Below, piece by piece: positions 46,312 to 57,155 of a stretch of 64,000 bases of DNA. The stretch spans positions 45,857,296-45,921,295 of the forward strand of contig OY720346.1 in the NCBI GenBank assembly GCA_963082975.1, read 5' to 3'. The position numbers and the translations under genes are program-made. This stretch comes from Labia minor. Its lineage: Eukaryota > Arthropoda > Insecta > Dermaptera > Spongiphoridae. The notes under the pieces are model-generated. The model was given only the letters and a program-made list of their open reading frames with translations, was not told the origin of the DNA and did not search any database. Positions within the stretch are counted from its first letter, which is position 1; every line of letters starts with the position of its first letter.

Positions 46312-48338
46312 CAGAAATATTGAATTTGCGGTGAAAATATCTTAATTAATGTTGATCGATTTGGCCTGAAACCGCATTGATATCTCCTAATATTTCCTCC
46401 GCCTATGGTTCGTAAGTATTGTATATGTTATAATAGAGAAATAGAGTATAATATTTCTTGATCATTTCATTTTGATATTTTATTTTCATTGCTTGATTTT
46501 TATTAAATATTTTTAATTATAATGAAATTTGAGAAAATGCAAAGTTAGAGACATGAGACAATTTATAAAAATTAACGGTATAAAACTATAGAAAAACTAT
46601 AGATAAATTAACAATATATACATTCATTAATAGTATTAATTTAAATTAATTGATTTATTTGTTTTTTTATTATTAAGTTCATTTATTAATTTTTTTAGAT
46701 CATATTTATTTTCCTCCTTTAAAAGAAACTTATCTAATTCTGTGGTGCTAGGAGATTTGAAAATTATTAGTCGCAACATGAAGATTTCGCTTACAGTTTC
46801 TGTCATGTCCGACCTCCACCCAACACTTATTTTCTCTCAAGTTTCTTGCTTCTCTTAATCACGTGATCTATATATATTTAATTTTTTTTGATTCATTATA
46901 ATAAAATTTAAACAAATAAAAATGTTCACTTTGTTAGTTTATATAAATTTCAATTTAAACTGACTGTGAGTCATACGCTTTGCCAAGACTGAATAATTTG
47001 TGCACAGAAATATTGAATGTTCTTAATGAGATTTGATATAATGTTGTCCGATTTATCCTAAATCTGATAGAAGAAAATTATAAATTGCCTCCTCTTCTAG
47101 CCCAATTCATTTACCCATCCATGTTGTATAAGGCATCTTAATTTCTTAACACTCCGTTTTTTACCGACCGACGATAGTAAGGAAGGTATTGTTTAAATTT
47201 AAAATAGAAGGAGAGAAAGAGTTTTAAATTATATTCGAATAGTCTATATATATTATAAATTAATATCAATATTTTTTTCTGAATTTAATACCAAGTTGAT
47301 TTTTAAAATTTTATATTCTTAATGCATATGATTGATTACATGTGTTAAAATTTAAACAAATTCAAATATTCTAATTTTTAAATTTATATACAATTTAATA
47401 TTATTATTTTTTATTAATATCATATCAAAAAGAGAATTTATTAAAAATTAAAAATAAAAAAAAACTATTAATAAAATATTAGAATAGAATATAATAATTT
47501 TGAATTAAAACAAATTTAAAAAAAAATACTCAATTTAAAAAACAAAAATTTAAAATATCTCGTTTATATATTATCATTTGTCTAAAAAATCATATTTTAA
47601 TTTTATATAACCAAGAAATCATTTTTGCACTTAAAATATAGTTGTAATTAATAATTGAAACAAAAACAAAAATAATATAATTTAGTCATTTTAATTGACG
47701 TTTTGAAAATATTTTTGTATTCATAAAACTTTAAAAACAATATATTCTGTTTTTTAACCTTTCACTTTCAAATAGAAAATAAGAAATATTCAAATATATA
47801 GAAAGAATAAATAAAAATAAAGTTAAATATGATAAAAATATTTTATTAAATTAATTAAAATGAGAACTTTTAGAATAAATTATTTAATTGAAATGATATT
47901 TGAATATTAGAATTTAAAATAAAAAGTTAAATATTATAATAATTCTTTTATTGGGAATCGCTAGAGAAATTTATATTCGTTGTGTTATATGATTCCGCTA
48001 GGGACAGTGGGCCACGCCAGGCTCTTGAATGAACAACACGGAGAATTATATAAACTTTAAAAAATTAATTTCTGTGGTTATTGATTAAATATTAATAAAA
48101 TTTATAGCCTATATTACTATAGAGGTATATAAGAATATTGTGATGTAATTTCATAGAAATCGGTTCGGTCAATTCTGAGTCTATAACATACTTATTTTCA
48201 GGACAGACAGACAGACAGACAGACATGAAAAATTCTAAAGTCACTTTTGGATCCTAGAGGTCATGAAACGCGAAGATAAGCAAAAATTTTTAAATTCTGA
48301 GCAATGCGCAGACAAAAACCTTTTTTTATATATATAGA
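46312..48338 (-). mobile_element. Helitron, 3'-truncated, 5' end intact
   Basis: The 5' end (minus) TCTATATATATAAAAAAAGG is at 48338, followed by the CTGCGCATTGCTCAGAATTT and GTCTGTCTG blocks and an A/T interior like that of the 13.5 kb copy. It breaks off at about 46312 inside the RT remnant (at the AATTCAATATTTCTGTTCAC block), so the hairpin end is missing. It abuts an X element on its right side. Confidence 0.72.
47160..47193 (+). repeat. Short family X 5' tip inside Helitron
   Basis: TTTTTTACCGACCGACGATAGTAAGG.. is the first part of family X only; the rest is missing. Either an abortive insertion or a deletion relic. Confidence 0.6.
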
Positions 48339-49000
48339 TATATTAGTAAGAGCTGACTGTGACGTCATGAAGGGCTGGATGACGTCATATTAATTTAAAT
48401 TAAGAAAAAACTAATGAAGATGATTTTCCCGAGGATAAAACCAATACAAAGTTCATGATTTGTGGAGATATGTAAAAATATCTCCTCATGTGAAATTTGG
48501 TGTGAAAATAACCCTTCTCTTCCAATCGTCGATCGCTAATACTACCACTTCCAGTTTCCGGATATACACCAAAAGTTGATCAATTCATCATACTGATGCA
48601 TTAAGTATATATACCATAGGTTCTTAAACTTATGTACTCCACGGACCCCCACTTGAAAAAAATTTTTTTGACGGACCCCCATCACAACTTTAGGTACTTT
48701 ACGTCATTTTATTAATTAATTTCTGGCTTACGATCTCATAAGGACAAGGATATATGATGAATATTTCTAACAGTGATTGGTGAATAACGATTTTTTTGCA
48801 TATTGTAGAACACATTTTATTAGAAATTATAATATTGAAGAAAGAAAATACAAACATTGTCATAGCAACAAATCTCACAAATTATAATGGGTACTTACAT
48901 TAAATTCATATAAATATTTTATAATTTTTTTCAGAAAATATTAAATAAGAAATATTTTAAAAAATAACTGCATCTATCTCATTAAATATAACTTACATAT

Positions 49001-50860
49001 TTAATGAGATGTATGCAGTTGTTTTCTTGAAACAAGAATCTCAATATCTGGCTTAATATTGGAAACTTTTAATCTAAGATCCGGCTCTACATTTAATTTG
49101 TTTCTATATTTAGACTTAATATAAAATAGTACCGAAAAAGCTTGTTCGCATAAATATGTTGTGCAGAATGGAATCAAGTGTTGAAGTGCTTTATTTGCAA
49201 GCGCAGGATAATCTGACCTGAGAAGTAACCAAAAGTTGCTCAATTCAGTTTTGTTAAATTTTAGTTTATAAGTTGTATCACATGATAATTCCACGAGAAT
49301 ATCTTGTTCAGGTGCAGATAAATGTTTAGTATTTGTAATTTCCATATTAAATGGATCTCTGATCCAGTTATTGCAAGGATCAGGAGTAGAAAAATACTTC
49401 CTGAAGTTGCTTTTCAAAGTAATTAAATGTTCAACAAATAATTGACGCGTTTGATTAAGCAATTTTTCACTGGAGCTTTCTATGAAATCATTGAGAGTTG
49501 GAAAAGACTCATATACACCGTTCTGGATGCGTTTCGACCACAAGTCGATTTTTTTAATCATTGCTTCTATTTTATCTTCAACTTTAAATATATTTACAAC
49601 AGTACCTTGCAGGCTCAAATTAAGTTCGTTCAATTTTGTAAAAATATCAGTCAAGTAAGCCACCTTAGCTAACCAGATAAAATCATTGAAACATTCGGTC
49701 AGTTCAAAATGCGCATCTATTAAAAACAATCGTATTTCATCTCGAAGCTCAAAAAGGCGAATGAGTACTTTCCCGCGGGACAACCAACGTACATCTGTAT
49801 GTAATAATAAATGTGTATGTTGACTACCCATTTCCTCACACAAAATTTTAAAAACTCTGGAATTAAGTGGACGAGCCTTAATGAAATTGACAATTTTAAC
49901 TACTTCGTCTAATGTTCTTTTCAAATCTGGTGACATATTTTTGGCTGCTAAGGATTCTCTGTGAATGCAGCAATGATTCCAAACAACCTGAGGCGCAACA
50001 TTTTTAATAAGAGCAATCAATCCAGTTCTTGTACCTGACATTGCACGAGCACCATCAGTGCAAATTCCAACACATTTTGGCCACTCTATTTCATTTTCGG
50101 TTATAAAATTATTCAAACTGTTAAATATGTCATTAGCTGTCGTTCGTGAAGGTAGTGAATCACAAAACAATACATCTTCTTGTATTTGATTTTCAAACTC
50201 ATATCTAATGAAAGCTAACAAATTGGCATTATTAGTGACATCAGTACTTTCATCCAATTGTAATGAGTAATAGTGACTTTTGCGCACTCTCGATATTAAT
50301 TCTTCTTTTATATTACATGACATGTCTTCAATCCTATTCTTAACCGTATCATTTGATAATGAAATCAAATTTATATCGTTTGCTGCTTTAGTTCCTAACA
50401 TTATATTTGTAATTACTTTTGTAGCAGGAAGAATTAATTGCTCTGCTATATTATGCGGCTTTCCTGCTTTAGCAATAAGTAGAGCTACTTCATATGATGC
50501 CATTACTGCTTTCTTACTCATACCACCAGATCCCGTCTTTACCATCAATTTCTGACTTGAATTAAGTTCTTCTTTTTTCATTTTAAAAAATTCGATAGAC
50601 TTACTAACATGCTCGCTGTGCTTTGTTTGTAAATGACGTCTGAGATTAGCAGGTTTCATACTTTCATTGGATAAACTTTCCTGACATAGAACGCAGACTG
50701 GTCTTTCCACATCATTGTTGCAAATATAAGTAAATCCAAATGATAAATAATCATCCGAATATTTTCTAGTTTTGCGTTTCTTGGTAGAGTTTGCTGTTGA
50801 TGCCTCATCATCTGATTCTTTCCGTTTCTGTGTTGAACCAGTTTGTAGCCAACGATCCAT
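49001..50860 (-). CDS. hAT transposase, ZBED5/FAM200-like
   Basis: This 619-residue protein should excise and reinsert the surrounding element in the nucleus. A basic N-terminus (KKRKTRK, about 27-33, likely nuclear localisation) precedes a BED-type zinc finger with C56-x2-C59 and H76-x4-H81. The hAT catalytic triad is plausible: D203 in LQLDESTDV, D269 in GICTDGARAMSG and E572 in the C-terminal CEQAFSVL block; WNHCCIHRESL (about 294-304) is the family's C/H motif. The C-terminal LSNFW..YP..LIPF region is the hAT dimerisation domain. Length and order fit ZBED5/FAM200/SCAND3-like transposases common in arthropods and domesticated in vertebrates. The ATG at 50860 gives MDRWLQ, the usual start in this group. 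It lies centrally between inverted ends, so it is a transposon gene rather than a domesticated one. No stops or frameshifts. Confidence 0.93.
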   Translation of the reverse strand: MDRWLQTGSTQKRKESDDEASTANSTKKRKTRKYSDDYLSFGFTYICNNDVERPVCVLCQESLSNESMKPANLRRHLQTKHSEHVSKSIEFFKMKKEELNSSQKLMVKTGSGGMSKKAVMASYEVALLIAKAGKPHNIAEQLILPATKVITNIMLGTKAANDINLISLSNDTVKNRIEDMSCNIKEELISRVRKSHYYSLQLDESTDVTNNANLLAFIRYEFENQIQEDVLFCDSLPSRTTANDIFNSLNNFITENEIEWPKCVGICTDGARAMSGTRTGLIALIKNVAPQVVWNHCCIHRESLAAKNMSPDLKRTLDEVVKIVNFIKARPLNSRVFKILCEEMGSQHTHLLLHTDVRWLSRGKVLIRLFELRDEIRLFLIDAHFELTECFNDFIWLAKVAYLTDIFTKLNELNLSLQGTVVNIFKVEDKIEAMIKKIDLWSKRIQNGVYESFPTLNDFIESSSEKLLNQTRQLFVEHLITLKSNFRKYFSTPDPCNNWIRDPFNMEITNTKHLSAPEQDILVELSCDTTYKLKFNKTELSNFWLLLRSDYPALANKALQHLIPFCTTYLCEQAFSVLFYIKSKYRNKLNVEPDLRLKVSNIKPDIEILVSRKQLHTSH

Positions 50861-50884
50861 TTTATGGAGTAATTTATTAACATT

Positions 50885-51182
50885 GAACTACAATAATATA
50901 AATATAATATAAATATAATATAAATATAACGAATTATTATTTACTAGCTATGTTTTAATATGATTTTAAATGAATGTTTTAATATCATTTTAAATGAATG
51001 TTTTAAATCATTTTAATAAATGTTTTAAATCATTTTAAATAAATGATTTAATATCATTTTAAATGAATATTAATTTATATAATAAATATATTTCGTAATT
51101 TGATTCTAAAATATTATTAATTTCGTAATTTGATTCTAAAATATTATTAATTTCGTAATTTGATTCTAAAATATTATTAAAA
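50885..51182. repeat. Tandem repeats upstream of the hAT transposase
   Basis: There are three arrays: ATATAAATATA units at about 50890-50930; a roughly 26-bp unit (ATGTTTTAATATCATTTTAA..) repeated about five times at 50950-51070; and a 31-bp unit (TTTCGTAATTTGATTCTAAA..) repeated three times at about 51090-51180. A 55-bp unit containing GATACAACTCGTTGAGAAAT is duplicated at about 51368-51476. In hAT elements subterminal repeats often bind transposase; here this is only inferred. Confidence 0.75.
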
Positions 51183-52148
51183 TAAATATTTTTTATTCAT
51201 AAAACTAACTTATACTTACTCTCAAAAACAGCCTTTCTGGGAAATTGCAAAATGTGTTTAGTGTTTTTATAAAATAATGATCATGCAAATTACACTAAAA
51301 ATTAAAAAAAATTATTAGCTATAATAAACTATTATTAGCTATAATTTAATTATAATTAATTAAATTAATAAAAATAATTTAAAGATACAACTCGTTGAGA
51401 AATGAACTTATAATTAACATTAATAAAAATAATTTAAAGATACAACTCGTTGAGAAATGAACTTATAATTAACATTTGCTTTAAAACTGTTTAAAACCCC
51501 AGAGTGGACGCTGACAATTTGGGTTTTTCCGGGTAAGACTGTCCCCTCCCCTGGTTTTCCCCAATAACAAAGTGAAAGAAAATTCCCTTATATGCCTCCC
51601 CTTCCGAGCCCCTAAGAGGGGTTATTTTAAAGGAACAATCGAAAAATGATTTTAAATGAATGAATGGATGAAAATTCAAATTTTATATATAGTTTTTTAT
51701 ATATGTTTATTTATTCACAAAAAATTAATTGACATAATTATCAATTTAATAAAATAAAATAGTATTATTAATAGTATTAAATTATAGCCGTAATTCTCTA
51801 GGAGGATATAGTTAAACAATGAACTTTAAATATTTATATATGTATATATTTTTACGATGATTTTTTTCCGAGGACCGCGGACCCCCAGTAAAGGCTTCGC
51901 GGACCCCCAGGGGTCCGCGGACCACAGTTTAAGAACCACTGATATATACCAAATATCATCATAATCCGTGAGCCGTTCAAGCTGTACACATCTATACGGA
52001 CATACAGCGGACGGACGGACGGACAGATATCATGCTAAAAATACTTTTTTATGTTAAGAAAATGCATGATTCGTGGAGATATGTAAAAATTTCCACATGT
52101 GAAATTTGATGTGAAAACAATACCTCCCTTACTATCGTCGGTCGGTAA

Positions 52149-52884
52149 ATATAGATGTATTTCAATATAATATTATTTGGATGTTTTTAATTTTTGAGAT
52201 TTAATTAAAAAATAAAAAAAAATAAAAATAATCCAATTAAGTAAATTAAATAAATGCTTTTGAATATACATTTGTATCTACTAAGTATATGATAAAAATT
52301 TTGTTCCTAATATTATTTTCTCTTTTGAAACTTTTGGGTTGGTTATTATGTAAATAAGAAAAAAAAGTTCTTTAATGAAAAAATAATAGTTAAGATTCGT
52401 AGAATACTTCCTCGCTTTTCAGTTAACAATATCCATTTATTTGTATTGCTCTCTTGTTTTTGTCTAATAGTGAAATCCTAATAATGTTGTTGCTACTGAA
52501 AAGGCTTAATTTTTCTTAGGGCACAATGTCAACGGTGTGAATCGCCCTTTGGGATTTCAAAAGGCAATTCTACAGTCGATAATAATGAATGTCTTCATTT
52601 ATACACATCACCGTTATTTTTCCTTTTTATTTGAAACTTTATAATTAAAAAGATGAAAAGATTATCACCATATATAACTATTACTCATTATTATTATTAT
52701 TGTATTATATATTATTATTATATTATATATTATTATTATATTTTATATTATTATTATATTATATATTATTATTATTATTATATATTTAAAAGTTTTGTTT
52801 ATTTATTTTTTTTCTTCCTTCCACTATTTTGAATTTAGTTAATACTATTTCAATTTTTTTATTCATTTTATTTTCTTCGTATCT
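52149..52884. other. AT-rich spacer with TTATTATATTATATA minisatellite
   Basis: 52690-52790 is an array of ATTATTATTATATTATATAT-like units. Nothing else was recognised. Confidence 0.5.
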
Positions 52885-52885
52885 G

Positions 52886-53140
52886 AAGGCGCCACAAGGC
52901 GTGGGGTAGCAGCGCTCCCTCACATTCTCGGGTTCAAGTCCCGGGCCTGGCAAGGGAATTTCTCTAGCTGGGGTCTATGGGACGGAGTCAACCCAGCCTC
53001 AGGGATCAACTTTGGGGAAACGCTACTTGATAGCGCCTCCAATCAAGAAAATCAAGGTAAAGGTTGATAGGACCCGTTCTACTGATCATAGGATACCTAA
53101 TTGATATATCCGATTGTTTTTGCGTAGGACGTACAAAAGT
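52886..53140 (+). mobile_element. tRNA-derived SINE
   Basis: A pol III A-box-like GGGGTAGCAGCGCTC (from about 52903) and a B box GGTTCAAGTCC (52931-52941) within CTCGGGTTCAAGTCCCGGG are spaced like a tRNA gene. The segment does not fold as a functional tRNA and continues into an unrelated tail (GGGACGGAGTCAACCCAGCC, ACTTTGGGGAAACGCTACTT), ending with AATCAAGAAAATCAAGG-like sequence. This is the usual structure of a tRNA-related SINE moved by LINE machinery. It is the only clear copy in the window. Confidence 0.65.
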
Positions 53141-53224
53141 CAGAGTTTTTTTTTCTTCTTATCTATATCATTATTATTGTCTGTATTATAGTTAATATAT
53201 ATATTTTACAAATATATACAATAA

Positions 53225-55240
53225 TCTATATATATAAAGGAGACTGTTTGTATGTATGTATGTATGTAATTCGTTTACTTTTTTGCTGTCATAGTTTAAT
53301 ATGTTAAAATGTAAGTTATTTACATTTTAACATAAAATAGAAAATATATTATTTAAGGATTAAAGAATAAAAATAGAAAGTAAATTAGTGAATATTTTAA
53401 AAATTAGACAATTTGTGGAAATTGAAATAACTAAGAAATGAGAGGTGGAGGGGATGAGGAGAGAGGTGAGAGTGTGTGTGAGCGGGAGAGAGAGAGATTT
53501 AAAGTTTATATATAGTTCTCCGTGTTGTTCATTCAAGAGCCAGGCGTGGCCCACTGACTGGCGGACTCATTTTACACAATGTATATAACTAGCAATCAAA
53601 GAATTATTATAAATTTTAACTTTTTATTTTAAATTCTAATATTCAAATATCATTTCAATTAAATAATTTATTCTAAAAGTTCTCATTTTAATTAATATAA
53701 TAAAATATTTAAATCATATTTAACTTAAATTATTTTGTATTTATTCTTTCCATATTTGAATAGGTACTTCTTTTATTTTAAGGGAGGGAATTAACTATGA
53801 TCTAAAAAAATTAATAAATGAACTTAATAATAAAAAATCAAATAAATCCATTAATTTAAATTAATACTATTAATGAATGTATATATTGTTAATTTATCTT
53901 TAGTTTTATCAATACTTTTATACCGTTAATTTTTATAAATTAATTTTTATAAATTGTCTCAAGTCTCTAACTTTGCATTTTCTCTAATTTTATTATAATT
54001 AAAAATATTCAATAAAAATCAAACAATGAAATTAAAATATCGAAATGAAATGATCAAGAAATATTATACTCTATTATAACATATACAATACTTATAAACT
54101 ATAGGCGGAGGAAATATTAGACGATATCATTGCGGGTTCATGCCAAATCGATCAACATTAATTAAGATATTTTCATTATGACAGATATTAAAAAAACCGC
54201 GAATTCAATATCTCTGTTCACTAATTATTTGTAGACTTTAGTAAAACCTACGCATGACTCAATAGATCCGGATAAACTTTTTCAAAATTTGATCTTAAAA
54301 TTTATCTTGAAGGTAGTAAAGAAAGAGTAAGATGTGGAAATCAATTGTAAAATATTAGGTGACCCAGACGACTTAAATATAATAGGAGATTCGGCAATTG
54401 CAATTACAGATAGCGAGGAAAAATTAATCGAGCTAGGAAAAGAGATGAGGTTTGAAATGAATAATGATAAATAAATATATTTAGAAACAAACAGGAGCAG
54501 TATTAACATACAAAATGTAGAATTTGAATATGTAGAAAAATTGAATGTAATCACGAAGGATAATAATATTTGAGAAGAATTGAAATCGAAGTTGCAATCG
54601 GAAAACGCCTGTTATCATGCAGTAAAGAGGCTTATCTCATCAAAATTATTATAAAAGGGAATGAAAATTAAAATATATAAAACAATTATTTTGTCTGTTG
54701 TATTATATGAGTGTTAGACATGGTCTATGATCTTTGGAGATGAGAGTAGATTCAGAGAATAGGATTCTCCCCAGCATTTATGGGCCAAAGAAAGATGAGT
54801 ACATCAGGGAATGACGTACGAGAGATGGAACAGAGGCTCAGGATAAGGACACTTGGAGAAATGTGGTTGTAGCTGCCAAGAACTTTCGAGTACCGTTGAG
54901 CCACGCATGGTCTATTATTCTTTCCAGCATTTATTGGCCAAAGAAAGATGAGGTCACCGGGGACACTTGGAGAAATGTGGTTGTAGCTGCCAAGAACTTT
55001 CGAGTAGATAGATATAACATATTCAATAATAATATATATAATTAATTTACTAAATAAATTAAAATATATTTTAAATAATCACACAATAAGAAATGAATGT
55101 TTTATGTTATACATTGTTTGAAACAAAATGGATGAAAACCTTTTACTACTTTCAACCAAATACTATGTACCACTCGGGGGTACAGGGGGCGGAGCCCCCG
55201 TCTAGATGTGAAGAGCGACGAAGGAGCTCTGAGCAGCTAG
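53225..55240 (+). mobile_element. Helitron, 2.0 kb, both termini intact
   Basis: A is followed by TCTATATATATAAAGGAGAC at 53225, and the 3' end GAGCGACGAAGGAGCTC, TGAGCAG, CTAG at 55240 is followed by T. It shares the weakened terminal hairpin and the duplicated RT tail with the copy at 36.6 kb, so the two are one subfamily. The interior has a GAGAGG purine patch (53440-53500), A/T filler and the RT remnant (54160-55010). No Rep/helicase genes. Confidence 0.9.
54160..55010 (+). pseudogene. RTE-like RT remnant in Helitron, same orientation
   Basis: The plus strand reads FVDFSKTYA, KYLGDPDDLNIIGDSAIAIT, DSEEKLIELGKEMRFEMNND, then LETNRSSINIQNVEFEYVEK, LNVITKDNNI, KTIILSVVLYE, SMIFGDESRF, ENRILPSIYGPKKDE, DTWRNVVVAAKNFRV, with the last part repeated (about 54840-54905 and 54960-55010) and a GTAGATAGATA tail near 55007-55014. 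The catalytic YADD is DPDD and several stops are present. A minus-strand 90-codon ORF here is antisense. Confidence 0.75.
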
Positions 55241-56629
55241 TATTATATATAGATTACTTTACATTAATTTATTAAAATTTTTATATATTAATAAATATAT
55301 GTTTTTAAGTTGAATTATAAATAATTTAATTTTATTAATTAATTAATTTTTATTCTTTTCAATAAAATTTTTTTTTCGAAAGTAAAGTACTTATAATATA
55401 GATTCATTTCCGGCTTGTATCTTTTTACAGATATCCGTGTTTCACATAATCTGATTACAAAAAGTGGTTTTTCCGATGACGTTTGTGTGTGTGTGGTGAA
55501 AATTCGGGAACAAAATTCAAAGAACTGATCATAACCAAATTTTATATATAAGGTTCCATTGGAGTCATAACGACCTAGTAACATTTTCGTTTAAGTACAT
55601 TCATAAAAAACAAAGAAAATAAGACTTGTTATATTATTATATTTATGTAAAGTGGAATTTTATTTAAACAACTCGAAAAGAGATTTGATACTGGAAATGG
55701 GTGGCCGAAGTTTTTGTTTATTTATTATTAAGTCAAAGTATAGTAATCAAAACCAACAAAAAAATTAAATTCTGAATAATATAAACATTTTTTTGGAATT
55801 TCCCATATTTTTATAAAATTCATAAAATTGTCAAATTTAATATTTAATAAGAGATAGGAGAGAAAATAAAAATTTAATTTAATCTGGGTGTGAATTAGTT
55901 CTTTTGATGGCAGGGTTTCATTGCATTTGATGAAGGTGATTAGTATAGTAAAATTACAAGGTAACATTTCGTAAACATATCAAAGGCTTATTATAGAATA
56001 TTAGACTAAATTTCAATTCCCTCATTTCTATCATCCCATTTATATTCTCTTGCTTTGACTCTTGACTTTCCAAGTACATCAAATCGGTTAATCTGACAAC
56101 TAAACGTATTTATCATCTAATCCCTTTGATCTTAATTTAATTAATATTTTAATGAGTCTTATATCAGTATATCTTCGGCGCCACTGAACATAAAAATTTT
56201 TGGTAGCAGCAACTACATTCCTACAACTATCTCCTACATGGAATTATCTTAAAACTGATTTTATATTATCTTATCTTGCCGCTATATTCTTGATTTATCA
56301 ACCAATCATTTTCGACCATCTCATAATTAAAAATGAGACTAAATTAAAAAACTATTTAAAATAATAGCTTTTAGAGAGAATTGATTTGATTTATATTTCC
56401 ATGGTTAAAGTGTTTTAACTTAAATTATTAATTAAATATTAATCCTAGATTGTATTATCCCTTTCACCCTGCCCTTAGAGTTGAGAGAAAACTAACTTGG
56501 AGTTCACTTTGAAGCCTTCTCCTCCCCCAAGCTGATATAATAGTGTTTGTTTCGTAATAACAATTTTAGAATTTACATTTCTAACGTATATATATTTAAA
56601 AATACGATTATGAAAAATTGAATTGATTA
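55241..56629. other. AT-rich stretch with RTE tail fragment
   Basis: Around 56170-56235 (minus) AAAATTTTTGGTAGCAGCAA resembles the AAKNF end of the RTE-like elements. The rest is A/T-rich with no recognisable gene. The two minus-strand ORFs of about 80 codons at 55339-55967 have no domain features. Confidence 0.35.
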
Positions 56630-57000
56630 CATGTTGCTTAATAAGATTTGAATCTCGACGTTCTGATGCATTTTGGGAAGAAAATTTTGGGATTAAGGGG
56701 CTTCTAATCTGTGTGCTCCGGAATCATTTACTCGTATATAGCTCGTAGTTTGAGTAAGTGCTAGTGTTTGATTTGCTGTATTTTGAACTTCCTAACACTG
56801 TGATACTTCTGGGATTCAAATTATAGTAATCCAAAAATTAAAAATAATTGATGAAAGAGGAAAAAGAAAAAATAAGTTTTATATTATTTCATTAATTTAA
56901 CGTTTACCATATTATGCTAACGTTTCGGTTTTGGTTAAGAACAATTTCATTCAATTAAATAAATGAAACAATACAAAATTGTCTTTCACCTTTTTCGTCA
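56630..57000. repeat. Possible diverged member of the hairpin-repeat family
   Basis: TCTCGACGTTCTGATGCATT..GGGATTAAGGGGC..CTGTGTG and later CTAACGTTTCGGTTTTGGTT share the ACGTTTCGG motif and the order (hairpin motif, GTGTG block) of the 9.3, 19.4 and 45.0 kb copies. Too diverged to align safely. Confidence 0.3.
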
Positions 57001-57115
57001 ATCATTAGACCTATAAACGGAATTAATAGTATTGTGTGAACTGAGGGTGATAATTAAAAAAATCTAATAATAGAATCTTAAGAACTTTTGAAAAATTTTT
57101 GTTTTTTTATTTTAC

Positions 57116-57155
<40 letters not shown>

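Larger units (their letters stand above)
48615..51941 (-). mobile_element. hAT transposon, 3.3 kb, apparently autonomous
   Basis: Reading the minus strand, the start is CAGTGGTTCTTAAAC (at 51941) and the end is the inverted CATAGGTTCTTAAAC (at 48615), 13 of 15 matching. The 8-bp flanks 48607-48614 and 51942-51949 are both ATATATAC. A GC-rich subterminal block (CGGACCCCCAG, GGGGGTCCGCG) follows the tips. The element contains one uninterrupted 619-codon transposase gene. Between the gene and the 51.9 kb end lie three sets of short tandem repeats. Intact gene, ends and duplication suggest it could still move, or stopped recently. Confidence 0.93.
48340..52148 (-). mobile_element. Family X element split by the hAT transposon
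   Basis: Right part 51942-52148 and left part 48340-48614 join across the hAT element, giving the minus-strand order: ACCGACCGACGATAG (right edge near 52146), the GTCC microsatellite (about 52011-52024 reversed), TGATCAACTTTTGG and TGACGTCAT. It lacks the 3' end after the CATATATATTA-type position, where it meets the Helitron at 48338. Confidence 0.8.

Noticed and set aside
49442-50555. Plus-strand ORFs of 76 and 91 codons
   Set aside because: Antisense shadows of the hAT transposase gene.
52886-52960. Considered as a functional tRNA gene
   Set aside because: Good B box, but no consistent acceptor stem or anticodon arm, and it continues into a SINE tail.
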